A stretch of 64,000 nucleotides of DNA, taken from contig NZ_BOMZ01000021.1 in the NCBI RefSeq assembly GCF_016862455.1, positions 32,840 to 96,839 of the forward strand, given 5' to 3'. Each line of letters opens with the position of its first letter. Position 1 is the first letter of the stretch. Both the position numbers and the translations under genes were made by a program. The notes below the pieces were generated by a model. It worked only from the letters and a program-made list of their open reading frames with translations, was not told where the DNA came from and made no database searches. This DNA is from Actinoplanes utahensis. GTDB taxonomy: Bacteria; Actinomycetota; Actinomycetes; Mycobacteriales; Micromonosporaceae. Shown piece after piece: positions 29,506 through 37,781 of the stretch.

Positions 29506-30063
29506 ATGCCTGACATACGACCCACGGTTGGCTCTTCCGCGTTGGTGCTGAACGCAACATACGAGCCGCTGTGCGTCGTATCAGTGCGTCGGGCGACCAT
29601 CCTCGTCCTCACCGCCAAGGCCGAGTGCGTCTCGGACGGTGACGGCATCCTGCACAGCGCGCATCACACTCTCCCGGTCCCTTCCGTGGTCCGCCTCACG
29701 CGTTACGTGAAGGTTCCGTACCGCACCCATGTCGGCCTGTCGCGCCGCGCGGTCTTCGCCCGTGACGGCGGCCGCTGCGCCTACTGCCGCGGTTCCGCCG
29801 AGACCATCGACCACGTCTTCCCCCGCAGCCGCGGCGGCCTGCACGCCTGGGACAACGTGGTGGCCGCCTGCGCCAAGTGCAACCACAGCAAGGGCGACAA
29901 GACCCCGGCCGAGCTCGGCTGGCGGCTGCACACCGCACCCGCCGCCCCGCGCGGGGTGGCCTGGCGGGTGCTCGGCCACCGGACCCCCGACCCCCGCTGG
30001 ACGGACTGGCTGGACCTGCCCGCCGCCCCCGCCGAGCCGGCCGGCACGGCACAGGCGGCGTGA
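29506..30063 (+). CDS. HNH endonuclease
   Basis: A 185-residue protein with a C-terminal HNH nuclease domain. The zinc Cys pair is CAYC (91-94), the catalytic segment is ETIDHVFPRSRGG with the first His, and ACAKCNHSKGDKTP carries the second Cys pair and the last His. The N-terminal 80 residues (LNATYEPLCVVSVRRA) are the domain typical of the stand-alone actinobacterial HNH proteins. GGAAGGG precedes the ATG at 29506. Biological target unknown; this type is conserved in the core genome and is not evidence of a mobile element. Confidence 0.88.
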   Translation: MPDIRPTVGSSALVLNATYEPLCVVSVRRATILVLTAKAECVSDGDGILHSAHHTLPVPSVVRLTRYVKVPYRTHVGLSRRAVFARDGGRCAYCRGSAETIDHVFPRSRGGLHAWDNVVAACAKCNHSKGDKTPAELGWRLHTAPAAPRGVAWRVLGHRTPDPRWTDWLDLPAAPAEPAGTAQAA

Positions 30064-30073
30064 GCCCGGGCGC

Positions 30074-30889
30074 CTAGGCCTCGCGGGCGGTGACGAGGGA
30101 GGCGAAGACGACGATGTTGTCCTCGTAACCCTCCTCCGTGCCGAGCCACTTGCCGCCGCAGGTCATCAGCCGCAGCGAGGGTCGGCTGTAATCGCCGTAG
30201 ACCCGCTGCGCAGGCAACCGGTCCTTGTCGAAGGTCTCCACCGAGTTGACCTCGAACACCGCCGCCGACCCGTCCGAGCGCCGCACCGTGACCTCCTGGC
30301 CCGGCCGCATCTCGTCCAGACGGGCGAAGACCGCCGGCCCGGTACGGGTGTCCGCGTGCCCCACGATCAGCGCCGGCCCGAACTGCCCCGGCGTCGGCCC
30401 GCCCTCGAACCACCCGGCCTCGTCGTGCTGTTTCAGCGGCGGCACGCCCACCGAGCCGTCGCCGGCCAGCCCGACCTCGTGGACCGGCGCGGACACCGCG
30501 ATCGCCGGGATCTCGAGGCGCTCCGGGCGGCTCGGCTCCATCACCGGGAACTCCCGCGGCGGCGGCTCCTCCGGCCCCCGGAACAGCCCGCGCATGTCGA
30601 ACCCGGTCGCGAACCCGAGGCCCAGCCCGAACGCGAACAGCCCGATGAAGACCAGCACGAACGCGGCCACCCCGATCATCCCGCCGCGCCGCCCGCGGAC
30701 CGGCTGGGGTTTCGGCACCGTCCGGGGCAGGGCGATCCGGAAGGGCGAACGGCCGCGGAGCATCGGGGTCGGGGGCAGCGGGCCGGTGACCGTGCCGGGC
30801 GGCGGCGCCGTGATGACCTGGGCCGGTCGTTTCTGCGCCACCGCCGCGGGCACCCGCGGGCCGGCCGGCGGTCGTTCTCCGCTCGCCAC
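30074..30889 (-). CDS. class F sortase
   Basis: Membrane transpeptidase of 271 residues. A Pro-rich cytoplasmic N terminus of 65 residues is followed by one membrane helix (about 71-92), then the sortase domain. The catalytic His178 is in LIVGHADT and Cys244 in RLMTCGG. The surrounding IPAIAVSAPV and GYEDNIVVFASL strands fit class F enzymes of actinobacteria. It anchors or polymerises surface proteins; the gene just upstream on the same strand encodes a likely substrate. Confidence 0.92.
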   Translation of the reverse strand: MASGERPPAGPRVPAAVAQKRPAQVITAPPPGTVTGPLPPTPMLRGRSPFRIALPRTVPKPQPVRGRRGGMIGVAAFVLVFIGLFAFGLGLGFATGFDMRGLFRGPEEPPPREFPVMEPSRPERLEIPAIAVSAPVHEVGLAGDGSVGVPPLKQHDEAGWFEGGPTPGQFGPALIVGHADTRTGPAVFARLDEMRPGQEVTVRRSDGSAAVFEVNSVETFDKDRLPAQRVYGDYSRPSLRLMTCGGKWLGTEEGYEDNIVVFASLVTAREA

Positions 30890-30898
30890 GCCGCGCCC

Positions 30899-31378
30899 TC
30901 AGCCGACGCGGCGGCGCCGCAGGGACAGGACTCCGAGCACCAGCCCGGCGAGCAGGGCGGCCAGCCCACCGCCGATCAGCAGCGGCCCGGTCGTGCCACT
31001 GACCGCGGTGCCGCCGCCACCGGTGGCCGGGCCCTTGCTCGGCACCACTTTGGCCACCACGTGCAGCGTGGTCGTGGCGGCGCCGCCCTGCTGGCATCGC
31101 AGGGCGACCGGGTAGTCGCCGGTTTCGGTGCCGGCCGGCACCCGTACCGTCGCGGTCAGGAACCCGAACTCGGGGGAGACCGTGACCGACCCGATCGGCT
31201 CGCTGGTGACGGTGGCCGGTTTGAGGTTGTCGTCGCACGACGCGCGCAGCGCGACCTCGTCGCCGGCCCGGACCGTGCTGGGGTTGAGCTCGATGAAGGT
31301 GGCCGCGGCCGCGGCCGGGGAGGCGCCCGTCAGGGCGATGGTCAGACCCGCAGCGACGGCGGGGACGAACGTGCGCAT
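30899..31378 (-). CDS. secreted, membrane-anchored protein; candidate sortase substrate
   Basis: A 159-residue protein. The signal peptide is MRTFVPAVAAGLTIALTGAS with cleavage near AAA. The mature part resembles a small beta-sandwich with one pair of Cys (ASCDD and ALRCQQ). At the C terminus there is a PATGGGG segment, a 20-residue hydrophobic stretch and an RRRR tail, the layout of a cell-wall sorting signal although without a canonical LPXTG. AAGGGGG precedes the ATG at 31378. It lies 9 bp upstream of the class F sortase gene, so they are probably one operon. Confidence 0.82.
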   Translation of the reverse strand: MRTFVPAVAAGLTIALTGASPAAAAATFIELNPSTVRAGDEVALRASCDDNLKPATVTSEPIGSVTVSPEFGFLTATVRVPAGTETGDYPVALRCQQGGAATTTLHVVAKVVPSKGPATGGGGTAVSGTTGPLLIGGGLAALLAGLVLGVLSLRRRRVG

Positions 31379-31578
31379 GGGATCCCCCTTCTGCCGTTCG
31401 CGACGGAAAGTACGCGGACGGCGCGTGAGGGTGATTTTCGCACCTGGACGCCCATTCCGCGTAGATCCCGACGGCGTGAGACCCCGGTTCGAGACCCGAC
31501 GGTCCGGGACGACATGCGCTCCGCTACGGTGATTGATGTTCGGAATAAGACGGATCACCGGCGCCTGGGGGCGTTCAG

Positions 31579-31851
31579 TTGTCAGTAATCACCACCGTTC
31601 TGGTCTTCGTGATCATTCCGGCCGCGATCATCGGGACGATCGCGACTCTCGTGCTCGCCGGTTCTGACCGGTCCAAGCCGTCCCGCCGCTACCGTCCGGG
31701 ACGGCCCTACGACTTCCCGGCGATGTGGTTCACCGCCACGCCGCAGCAGGTTCTTCCGGCCGCGGACGGCCACTCCGGACTGGTCATCGAGGACAGTTCC
31801 GGCGCTCCGGTCCGGCCCGGTCCTACAGGAGGCGCAAGTGACAGTTGGTGA
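31579..31851 (+). CDS. CtaJ-like small membrane protein (aa3 oxidase subunit type)
   Basis: A 90-residue protein with one N-terminal membrane helix (ITTVLVFVIIPAAIIGTIAT) and a short soluble tail with the motif RYRPGRPYDFPAMWFTATP. This combination next to a DUF5130 gene is typical of proteins named CtaJ, a small accessory subunit of actinobacterial aa3-type cytochrome oxidase. The assignment rests on the motif and context and is moderate. The start codon is TTG at 31579. The gene overlaps the next by 14 bp. Confidence 0.65.
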   Translation: MSVITTVLVFVIIPAAIIGTIATLVLAGSDRSKPSRRYRPGRPYDFPAMWFTATPQQVLPAADGHSGLVIEDSSGAPVRPGPTGGASDSW

Positions 31852-32233
31852 GGTCACCCCGCTCGAGCAGCCGGTCGACGGTCCGTTCACGACCCGTCAG
31901 CTGCTCCGCCTCGACGAGGCGCTCCGGATCGCCGACCAGGTGACCGGCCTCAACTTCAGCATCTACCTCGGCCCGCTCGAGGAGCCGCTGCGCGAGTCCG
32001 CGGAGAGACTGCACGCCCGGACACGCGACCCGCAGCGGTCCGTGCTGGTCGCGATCTCGCCGAACCAGCGCAAGCTGGAGATCGTCACCGGCGCCGACGC
32101 CCGCAAGCGGATCTCCAACCGGGACGCGAAGCTGGCCGGCCTGTCGATGGCCGCGGCCTTCGCCGGCGGCGACCTGGCCGGCGGCCTGATGATCGGGATC
32201 GATCAGCTGGCGACTCACGCCGGTCGCAGCTGA
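31838..32233 (+). CDS. DUF5130 (TPM-like) protein
   Basis: A 131-residue protein with a fold resembling the TPM-domain proteins: FTTRQLLRLDEALRIADQ, then IYLGPLEEPLRESAERLHAR and VLVAISPNQRKLEIVTG. The C terminus has a hydrophobic Gly/Ala segment (LSMAAAFAGGDLAGGLMIGI). It starts with GTG inside the end of the preceding small gene, so translation is coupled. Function unknown; the constant pairing with the CtaJ-like gene hints at a respiratory link. Confidence 0.8.
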   Translation: MTVGEVTPLEQPVDGPFTTRQLLRLDEALRIADQVTGLNFSIYLGPLEEPLRESAERLHARTRDPQRSVLVAISPNQRKLEIVTGADARKRISNRDAKLAGLSMAAAFAGGDLAGGLMIGIDQLATHAGRS

Positions 32234-32240
32234 CTCCGGC

Positions 32241-32798
32241 TCAGCGCCACACCGCGGGGTTCACCCGGAGTGGGTACGGGCTGTCCAGCTTGACCTGCTC
32301 CTCCGTCTCGACGTCGCAGGCCGGTCGATAGGCCGCCCCGTCCAGGGTGAACGCCCGCAGGACCGGCCCGGCCTCGACCCGCCAGTACGCCGGGATCCCG
32401 GCCGCCGCGTAGACGGCCGGTTTGAGCAGCCGGTCGTACCGCAGCGTCTCCGCCGTCTCGATCTCCACCACCAGCGCCACATCGGCCGGGTCCACCCAGA
32501 TCGAGCCGGACGAGTGCGGCCGCAGCACGGTCACGTCCGGCACCAGGTTGCTGGCCTCCATCGCGATGCCGAGCCGGGCGCACACCCACCAGCCGGGCGG
32601 GGCCGCGGCACGCAGGGTGGCGACCACCGACTCGACGAGCGAGTCGTGCCGGGCGTCCGGCGGTGGGGTGACGTGCAGGCTGCCGTCAAGGATCTCGTAC
32701 CGATGGCCGTCCTGCGGGAACAACTGCAGGTCCGGTTGGGTCCACCGGCCCTCGGGCGCGGACCAGCGCACCGGGGAACCCTGGCTGAGCATCGTCAC
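32241..32798 (-). CDS. Uma2 family (PD-(D/E)XK) endonuclease
   Basis: A 185-residue restriction-like protein. The Uma2 signature is visible: YEILDGSLHVTPPPDARHD, then the catalytic VPDVTVL, VVEIETAET and the Lys in LLKPAVYAAAGIPAYW. This is one of the many Uma2 paralogues of actinomycetes and cyanobacteria, whose role is still unclear; some derive from transposon-associated nucleases. Here it is a single gene with no transposase nearby. It is convergent with the DUF5130 gene (7 bp between the stops). Confidence 0.88.
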   Translation of the reverse strand: MTMLSQGSPVRWSAPEGRWTQPDLQLFPQDGHRYEILDGSLHVTPPPDARHDSLVESVVATLRAAAPPGWWVCARLGIAMEASNLVPDVTVLRPHSSGSIWVDPADVALVVEIETAETLRYDRLLKPAVYAAAGIPAYWRVEAGPVLRAFTLDGAAYRPACDVETEEQVKLDSPYPLRVNPAVWR

Positions 32799-32886
32799 GG
32801 GGCACCTCCATCACCGGGGAGTGCCAGACTACTCACACAGAGTTGTTTCTGACGTGTTATCCACAGGCATGTTGTGGCATGTGAAA

Positions 32887-32914
32887 GGCCCGCCCCACGA
32901 AAGTGGGACGGGCC
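32887..32914 (-). terminator. hairpin with GAAA loop after pepN
   Basis: 12-bp arms with one mismatch (32887-32898 and 32903-32914) enclose the tetraloop GAAA, 15 bp beyond the pepN stop on the minus strand. The stem is GC-rich and suits an intrinsic terminator for pepN. Confidence 0.7.
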
Positions 32915-32929
32915 GGTAATCACATCCGG

Positions 32930-35488
32930 TCAGGACGCGGCGGTGTCCTTCGCCCGGGCCTTGAGCGCCCGCAGCACCCCGTCGCGGCCCTCGGCGACCA
33001 GCCGCCGCAGCGACGCGGGGTGACCGTCTCGGGCCAGCCACGCGTCGGTGAGCGCCACGGTCTCCTCGCTGATCTGGTAGACGGGGTACGCCATGGTGGC
33101 GAACTCCTGCGCCGGCTCGCTGTCCGAGCGGGCCCACACGTCCCCGACGACCTCGAAGAACCGCTCCGCGTACGGAGCCGTCAGCGCCACCTGGCGAGTG
33201 CTCTGGAAACCGATCAGCAGCGACCGGTTCAGCCAGTTCGGCGGCGCCTGCGGACCGGTCAGGTCCGCCCACACCCGCGCCTTGTTCTCGGTCGTCGGGA
33301 GCAGCGCCCGGGCGACCGCGGCCTCCCGCTCGCCGCTGGCCGTCTTGTCGCCCGCCAGCTCGTCATCGATCTCGGACTCGGCGGCGGCCCCCAGCGCGGC
33401 CAGCGCCTGCAGCAGCGACCAGCGCAGCTCGGTGTCGACGACCAGGCCCTCCGGCCGCGACTCGCCGCTCAGCCAGCCCCGCAGCACGGCCGCGTCCTCC
33501 CGGGTGCGGGCCGCGGTGACGAACGTCCGGGCCCAGACGAGCTGCCACCCGCTGCCCGGCTCCGCGTTCCCCACCTGGGTCCGGGCCAGGCCCGCCAGCT
33601 GCGCCCAGCCCTGCGGCGCCCACGCCGGGTCGGCGAACGTCGCCAGCGCGGTCGCGGCCTGCCGCAGCGTGGCCGTGGCCAGGTTGATGTCGTCCTCGGC
33701 GGGCAGGCCGGCGACGACCAGCGCCACGTAGTCGCGGGCCGCCATCTCGGCGTCGCGCAGCATGTCCCAGGCGGCCGCCCAGCACAGCGCCCGCGGCAGC
33801 GACGAGTCGAACCCGGCGATGTGCCCGACCAGCGTGCCCAGCGACCGCTCGTCCAGCCGCAGCTTCGCGTAGGTCAGGTCCTCGTCGTTGACCAGCAGCA
33901 GGTCCGGGGCCTTCACCCCGGCCAGCGCGGCGATCTCGGTCCGCTCCCCGGCCACGTCCGCCTCGATCAGTTCGCGCCGGACCAGCCGGTCGCCGTCGAG
34001 GTCGTACAGGCCGATGCCGATCCGGTGGGTACGCAGCGTCGGGTAGTCGCTGGGTGCCTCCTGCTGCACGACCACGCTGGCGTAGCGGCCGTCCGCGCCC
34101 ACCTCGACGACCGGCCGCAGCGTGTTGACCTGCGCGGTCTCCAGCCACTGCGCGGCGAACTTGCGCAGTTCCCGGCCGGACGCCGCCTCCAGCTCGGAGA
34201 GCAGGTCGTCGAAGGTCGCGTTGCCCCACGCGTACTTGGCGAAGTACGCCCGCAGGCCGGTCAGGAACGGGTCCAGGCCGACGTAGGCGACCAGCTGCTT
34301 GATGACGCTGGCGCCCTTGGCGTACGTGATGCCGTCGAAGTTGACCTCGACCGCCTCCAGGTCCGGCATCTCGCAGTACACCGGGTGGGTGGAGGACAGC
34401 TGGTCCTGGCGGTAGCCCCAGGTCTTGCGGATGGACAGGAACGTCGTCCAGGCGTCGCGGAACCGGGTGGCCTCGGTGTTGCACCAGTGGCTCGCCCACT
34501 CGGCGAACGACTCGTTCAGCCACAGGTCGTTCCACCAGCGCATGGTGACCAGGTCACCGAACCACATGTGGGCCAGCTCGTGCAGGATCGTGTTGGCGCG
34601 CTGCTCGTACTCGTAGTCGGTGACCTGCGAGCGGAAGATGTAGTGCGACTCGGCGTGCGTGACGCAGCCGAAGTTCTCCATCGCGCCGGCGTTGAAGTCC
34701 GGCACCCACAGCTGGTCGTACTTCGGCAGCGGGTACCGCACCCCGAACTTGGAGTGGAAGAAGTCGAAGCCCTGCTTGGTGACCAGGAACAGGTCGTCGG
34801 CGTCCAGGTATCGGGCCATCGAGGCGCGGCAGAAGACGCCCAGCTCGATGCCGTCGTGCGAGTCGCGCACCTCGTGGTACGGCCCCGCACAGATCGCGGT
34901 GATGTACGTGCTCATCTTCGGCGAGGTGGCGAAGTGGATCGTCGTCGCCTCGGAGCCGGCCTCGTCCGTGCCGTCCACCGGCATGTTCGAGACGACCTTC
35001 CAGTGCCCGGGCGCCGTGACGTGCCAGGTGAACACGCTCTTCAGGTCGGGCTGGTCGAAGCAGGCGAAGGCGCGCTGCGCGTCCGCCGTCTCGAACTGGC
35101 TGTAGAGGTAGACCTCCTGGTCCACCGGGTCGAGGCTGCGGTGCAGCCCCTGCCCGCTGGCGGAGTATCCGAAGTCGCCGGACACCACCAGGGTGTTCTC
35201 CGCGGCGAGGCCGGGCAGCGACAGGCCGTTCTCGGGCGACCAGGAGCCGAGGTCCAGCGGTTCGCCGTTCAGCGTGGCGGAGTGGATCCGCACGGCTGCC
35301 GCCTCGACGAACGTCGTGGCGCCCGGTTCGGCGCACCGGAAGTTGATCACTGAGGTGGACCTGAAGGTCTCCGAGCCGGGGTTGCCGTGCCCGTCGGTCA
35401 GGTCGAGGGTGATGTCGTACCCGGTCACCTCGAGCAATCGACCACGCTCCGCAGCCTCGACCTGGGTCAGGTTGTGAACACCGGCCAC
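32930..35488 (-). CDS. pepN: aminopeptidase N (M1 family)
   Basis: Zinc aminopeptidase of 852 residues that trims N-terminal residues from peptides in the cytoplasm. The substrate-recognition motif GAMENFG is at 268-274 and the zinc motif HELAHMWFGDL starts at His303, with the third ligand Glu in LNESFAEW. The C-terminal ERAP1-like helical domain completes the usual length. The GTG at 35488 has AAGGAGA at 6-7 bp and gives MAGVHNLTQVEAAERGRLL. Divergent from the nitroreductase-like gene across a 100-bp promoter gap. Confidence 0.95.
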   Translation of the reverse strand: MAGVHNLTQVEAAERGRLLEVTGYDITLDLTDGHGNPGSETFRSTSVINFRCAEPGATTFVEAAAVRIHSATLNGEPLDLGSWSPENGLSLPGLAAENTLVVSGDFGYSASGQGLHRSLDPVDQEVYLYSQFETADAQRAFACFDQPDLKSVFTWHVTAPGHWKVVSNMPVDGTDEAGSEATTIHFATSPKMSTYITAICAGPYHEVRDSHDGIELGVFCRASMARYLDADDLFLVTKQGFDFFHSKFGVRYPLPKYDQLWVPDFNAGAMENFGCVTHAESHYIFRSQVTDYEYEQRANTILHELAHMWFGDLVTMRWWNDLWLNESFAEWASHWCNTEATRFRDAWTTFLSIRKTWGYRQDQLSSTHPVYCEMPDLEAVEVNFDGITYAKGASVIKQLVAYVGLDPFLTGLRAYFAKYAWGNATFDDLLSELEAASGRELRKFAAQWLETAQVNTLRPVVEVGADGRYASVVVQQEAPSDYPTLRTHRIGIGLYDLDGDRLVRRELIEADVAGERTEIAALAGVKAPDLLLVNDEDLTYAKLRLDERSLGTLVGHIAGFDSSLPRALCWAAAWDMLRDAEMAARDYVALVVAGLPAEDDINLATATLRQAATALATFADPAWAPQGWAQLAGLARTQVGNAEPGSGWQLVWARTFVTAARTREDAAVLRGWLSGESRPEGLVVDTELRWSLLQALAALGAAAESEIDDELAGDKTASGEREAAVARALLPTTENKARVWADLTGPQAPPNWLNRSLLIGFQSTRQVALTAPYAERFFEVVGDVWARSDSEPAQEFATMAYPVYQISEETVALTDAWLARDGHPASLRRLVAEGRDGVLRALKARAKDTAAS

Positions 35489-35589
35489 GTGCACTCTCCT
35501 TCGAGCTGACTGCGTTTCCCCGAAGCCTATGCGGCGACGGCGACACAACTCACCCCGACCGGCGGCGAGAAAAGGTGGAAGATCGAGGA

Positions 35590-36267
35590 ATGACTGCCAT
35601 CCGACCGCCCCACCCCCCGCCCGAAAGCGGACCGAAGACTGATTCGTCGACCGTCGACATGTGGTTCGACCCGCTCTGCCCGTGGGCCTGGATCACCTCC
35701 CGCTGGTTGCTGGAGGTGGAGAAGGTCCGTCCGCTGGACGTCCGGTTCAACGTCATGAGTCTCTCGGTGCTCAACGAGGGCCGCGACGAACTGCCCGAGC
35801 GCTACAAGGAGCTGCTGGCCAAGGGCTGGGGCCCGGTCCGGGTCTGCATCGCCGCCGCCGAGGCCGCCGGACCGGCCGTCCTGCGTGACCTCTACACCGC
35901 TCTCGGCACCCGTATTCACCTGCAGAAATACGACATCGAGGACGAGAAGCTGTTCATCGAGGCCCTGGCGGAGGTGGGCCTCGATCCGGAACTGGCCAAG
36001 GCCGCGAAGACCGACGAACGTGACGAGGCGCTCCGGGCCAGTCACAACGCCGGGATGAAGCCGGTCGGCACCGATGTGGGTACCCCGGTGATCCACGCCC
36101 CCGGCCCGAACCCGGGCGAGACCGTCGCGTTCTTCGGCCCGGTCATCACCCCGGCGCCGACGGGCGAGGCCGCCGGCAAGCTGTGGGACGGCGTCGTGCT
36201 CGTCGCCGGCACCCCCGGTTTCTACGAGCTCAAGCGCAGCCGCGACCTGGACCCGATCTTCGACTGA
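35590..36267 (+). CDS. mycothiol-dependent nitroreductase Rv2466c-like (DsbA fold)
   Basis: A 225-residue thioredoxin-fold protein very like the mycothiol-dependent reductase Rv2466c: WFDPLCPWAWITSRW, FNVMSLSVLNEGRDELPE, SHNAGMKPVGTDVGTPVIH and FFGPVI. Rv2466c has a CPWC active site. Here the motif is CPWA (Cys30 to Ala33), so only the nucleophilic Cys remains and any reaction must be monothiol. ATG 35590 is chosen; a GTG at 35575 is an alternative. It supports a mycothiol-making actinobacterium. Confidence 0.88.
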   Translation: MTAIRPPHPPPESGPKTDSSTVDMWFDPLCPWAWITSRWLLEVEKVRPLDVRFNVMSLSVLNEGRDELPERYKELLAKGWGPVRVCIAAAEAAGPAVLRDLYTALGTRIHLQKYDIEDEKLFIEALAEVGLDPELAKAAKTDERDEALRASHNAGMKPVGTDVGTPVIHAPGPNPGETVAFFGPVITPAPTGEAAGKLWDGVVLVAGTPGFYELKRSRDLDPIFD

Positions 36268-36323
36268 GTTGCCGTTCGGTGGCGGTCGGGCGAAAAAGCG
36301 ATGCCCGGCTCGGAATCCGTCGT

Positions 36324-36350
36324 TGGATGAGGTGACGTACACCTCATCCA
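36324..36350. promoter_or_regulatory. perfect 11-bp inverted repeat, operator-like
   Basis: TGGATGAGGTG at 36324-36334 is repeated as its exact complement at 36340-36350 with a 5-bp ACGTA spacer. It lies 14 bp before a small gene and just upstream of its ribosome binding site, where a repressor or an mRNA hairpin would control that gene. Confidence 0.6.
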
Positions 36351-36364
36351 GCGCGGAGGCGGCA

Positions 36365-36574
36365 ATGCCGGAAACTGAGTCGGTCGGGTCGAGCATCGGC
36401 GTTCAGCGTGGGGTCTGGGCCGATTTGCCCCCGGATGTCGCAGGGATGCTCGCTCCTCCGGTGACCGTCACGGCAAAGCCGGTGGAACGCCCGGTGAACC
36501 CGCACCGCACGGCGCAGTTGAGCAGGTCACGAGGGAACATGCCGGTGGGTAGGCACCGAAGGCTCGCCGGGTAA
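36365..36574 (+). CDS. hypothetical small protein, 69 aa
   Basis: The ATG follows GGAGG at 5 bp spacing, a strong translation start. The peptide is MPETESVGSSIGVQRGVWAD followed by LPPDVAGMLAPPVTV and a basic Arg/His-rich C terminus. It has no Cys, no signal peptide and no membrane helix. A perfect inverted repeat sits immediately upstream. The gene ends 10 bp before the DUF1015 gene, so they may be one transcript. I do not recognise it; a DNA- or RNA-binding peptide would fit the basic tail but this is speculation. Confidence 0.55.
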   Translation: MPETESVGSSIGVQRGVWADLPPDVAGMLAPPVTVTAKPVERPVNPHRTAQLSRSRGNMPVGRHRRLAG

Positions 36575-36584
36575 GTTGCCAGCC

Positions 36585-37781
36585 ATGACGGTCGTGCACC
36601 CGATCAGCCGGGCCTGGATCACCACCGGGGGTACCGGAGCCCAGAACTACGACGAGTTCGCCGACGACGCCGAAATCACCGACATCATCACGGCCAACCC
36701 GCACAGCGCGCTGGCCGTCGAGATGCCGCACCTCGCGCCCGAGTCCCTCGGGAAGTCCTTCCTCGAGTCGCTGCCGGACGCCGCTGTCCGCCTGCAGCGC
36801 GATCAGGCCGAGGAGAAGTACCGGCAGGCCGAGGACGTCGTGGTGCTCTACCGCATCACGGCGCCGGGCGAGGCGCCCGCCTACGGCCTGTGGAGCATGG
36901 TCGAGACCGGCCAGATCTCCACCAGCGCCGACGAGCCCGGCCTGGTCATCCGCAACGAGGACGTGTTCATCAGCAAGGTCCGCGAGCGGGTCGCGCTGGC
37001 CGAGGCGATCGGCGCGCTGCTGTCGCCGGTGCTGCTGCTGCAGACCGGGCGCGGCGAGGAGCTGCACGCGGCGCTGGCCGAGGCGATCGATGCGGCGGGC
37101 GAGCCGGCCGCGACGGACGTCGACGCGAGTGGGCGTACCCATGCGATCTGGCCTCTCGGCCCCGGAGACCTGCAGGAGAAGCTGCTGGCGCTCGCCGGCG
37201 GCGGCGAACTGGTGGTCGCCGACGGCAACCACCGCAGCCTGGCCGCGCAGACCGGGGGCCTGCAGCGGTTTCTGGCCGTCGTGACCACGCCGTCCTCGTT
37301 CTTCATCCAGCCCTACAACCGCCTGATCAGTGAGCTCCCGGCGTCCGTCGACGAGCTTCTGGAGCGGCTCCGCGCGGCGGGTGCGACGGTCACCGAGCTG
37401 CCGCGCCCCGCGCAGCTTCCGGCCAAGGGCACCATCGAGGTGTACGCCGCCGGCCGCACCTTCACCCTCGGACTGCCCGCCGACCCGGCCGGCAGCACGG
37501 TGGAGAACCTGGACCACGCCCTCGTCGAGCGCATCCTGCTGCGTGACTCGCTGGGCCTCGACCCGGGCGACAAGCGGATCTCCTACATCGGCGGCGACTA
37601 CCCGGTCGAGTGGCTGCGCGGCGAGGTCGACGCCGGCCGTGCCGAGCTGGCCGTCCTGATCGCCCCGGTCACCGTCGACGACTTCGTCGAGGTCAACCTG
37701 GAGCGGCTCAAGCTGCCCCGCAAGAGCACCTGGTTCACCCCGAAGGCCCGCGGCGGCCTGGTCGTCGCCGACCTCCGCTGA
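36585..37781 (+). CDS. DUF1015 family protein
   Basis: A 398-residue protein of a conserved bacterial and archaeal family of unknown function. Recognisable are the central VADGNHRSLAAQ (213-), the FFIQPYNRLI segment and a C-terminal IAPVTVDDFVEV block. The first 85 residues are shorter than in many relatives. In other genomes DUF1015 genes often neighbour serine or phosphoglycerate metabolism genes; here the neighbour is a hydrolase. The start at ATG 36585 lies 10 bp after the small gene. Its stop overlaps the next ATG by one base. Confidence 0.85.
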   Translation: MTVVHPISRAWITTGGTGAQNYDEFADDAEITDIITANPHSALAVEMPHLAPESLGKSFLESLPDAAVRLQRDQAEEKYRQAEDVVVLYRITAPGEAPAYGLWSMVETGQISTSADEPGLVIRNEDVFISKVRERVALAEAIGALLSPVLLLQTGRGEELHAALAEAIDAAGEPAATDVDASGRTHAIWPLGPGDLQEKLLALAGGGELVVADGNHRSLAAQTGGLQRFLAVVTTPSSFFIQPYNRLISELPASVDELLERLRAAGATVTELPRPAQLPAKGTIEVYAAGRTFTLGLPADPAGSTVENLDHALVERILLRDSLGLDPGDKRISYIGGDYPVEWLRGEVDAGRAELAVLIAPVTVDDFVEVNLERLKLPRKSTWFTPKARGGLVVADLR

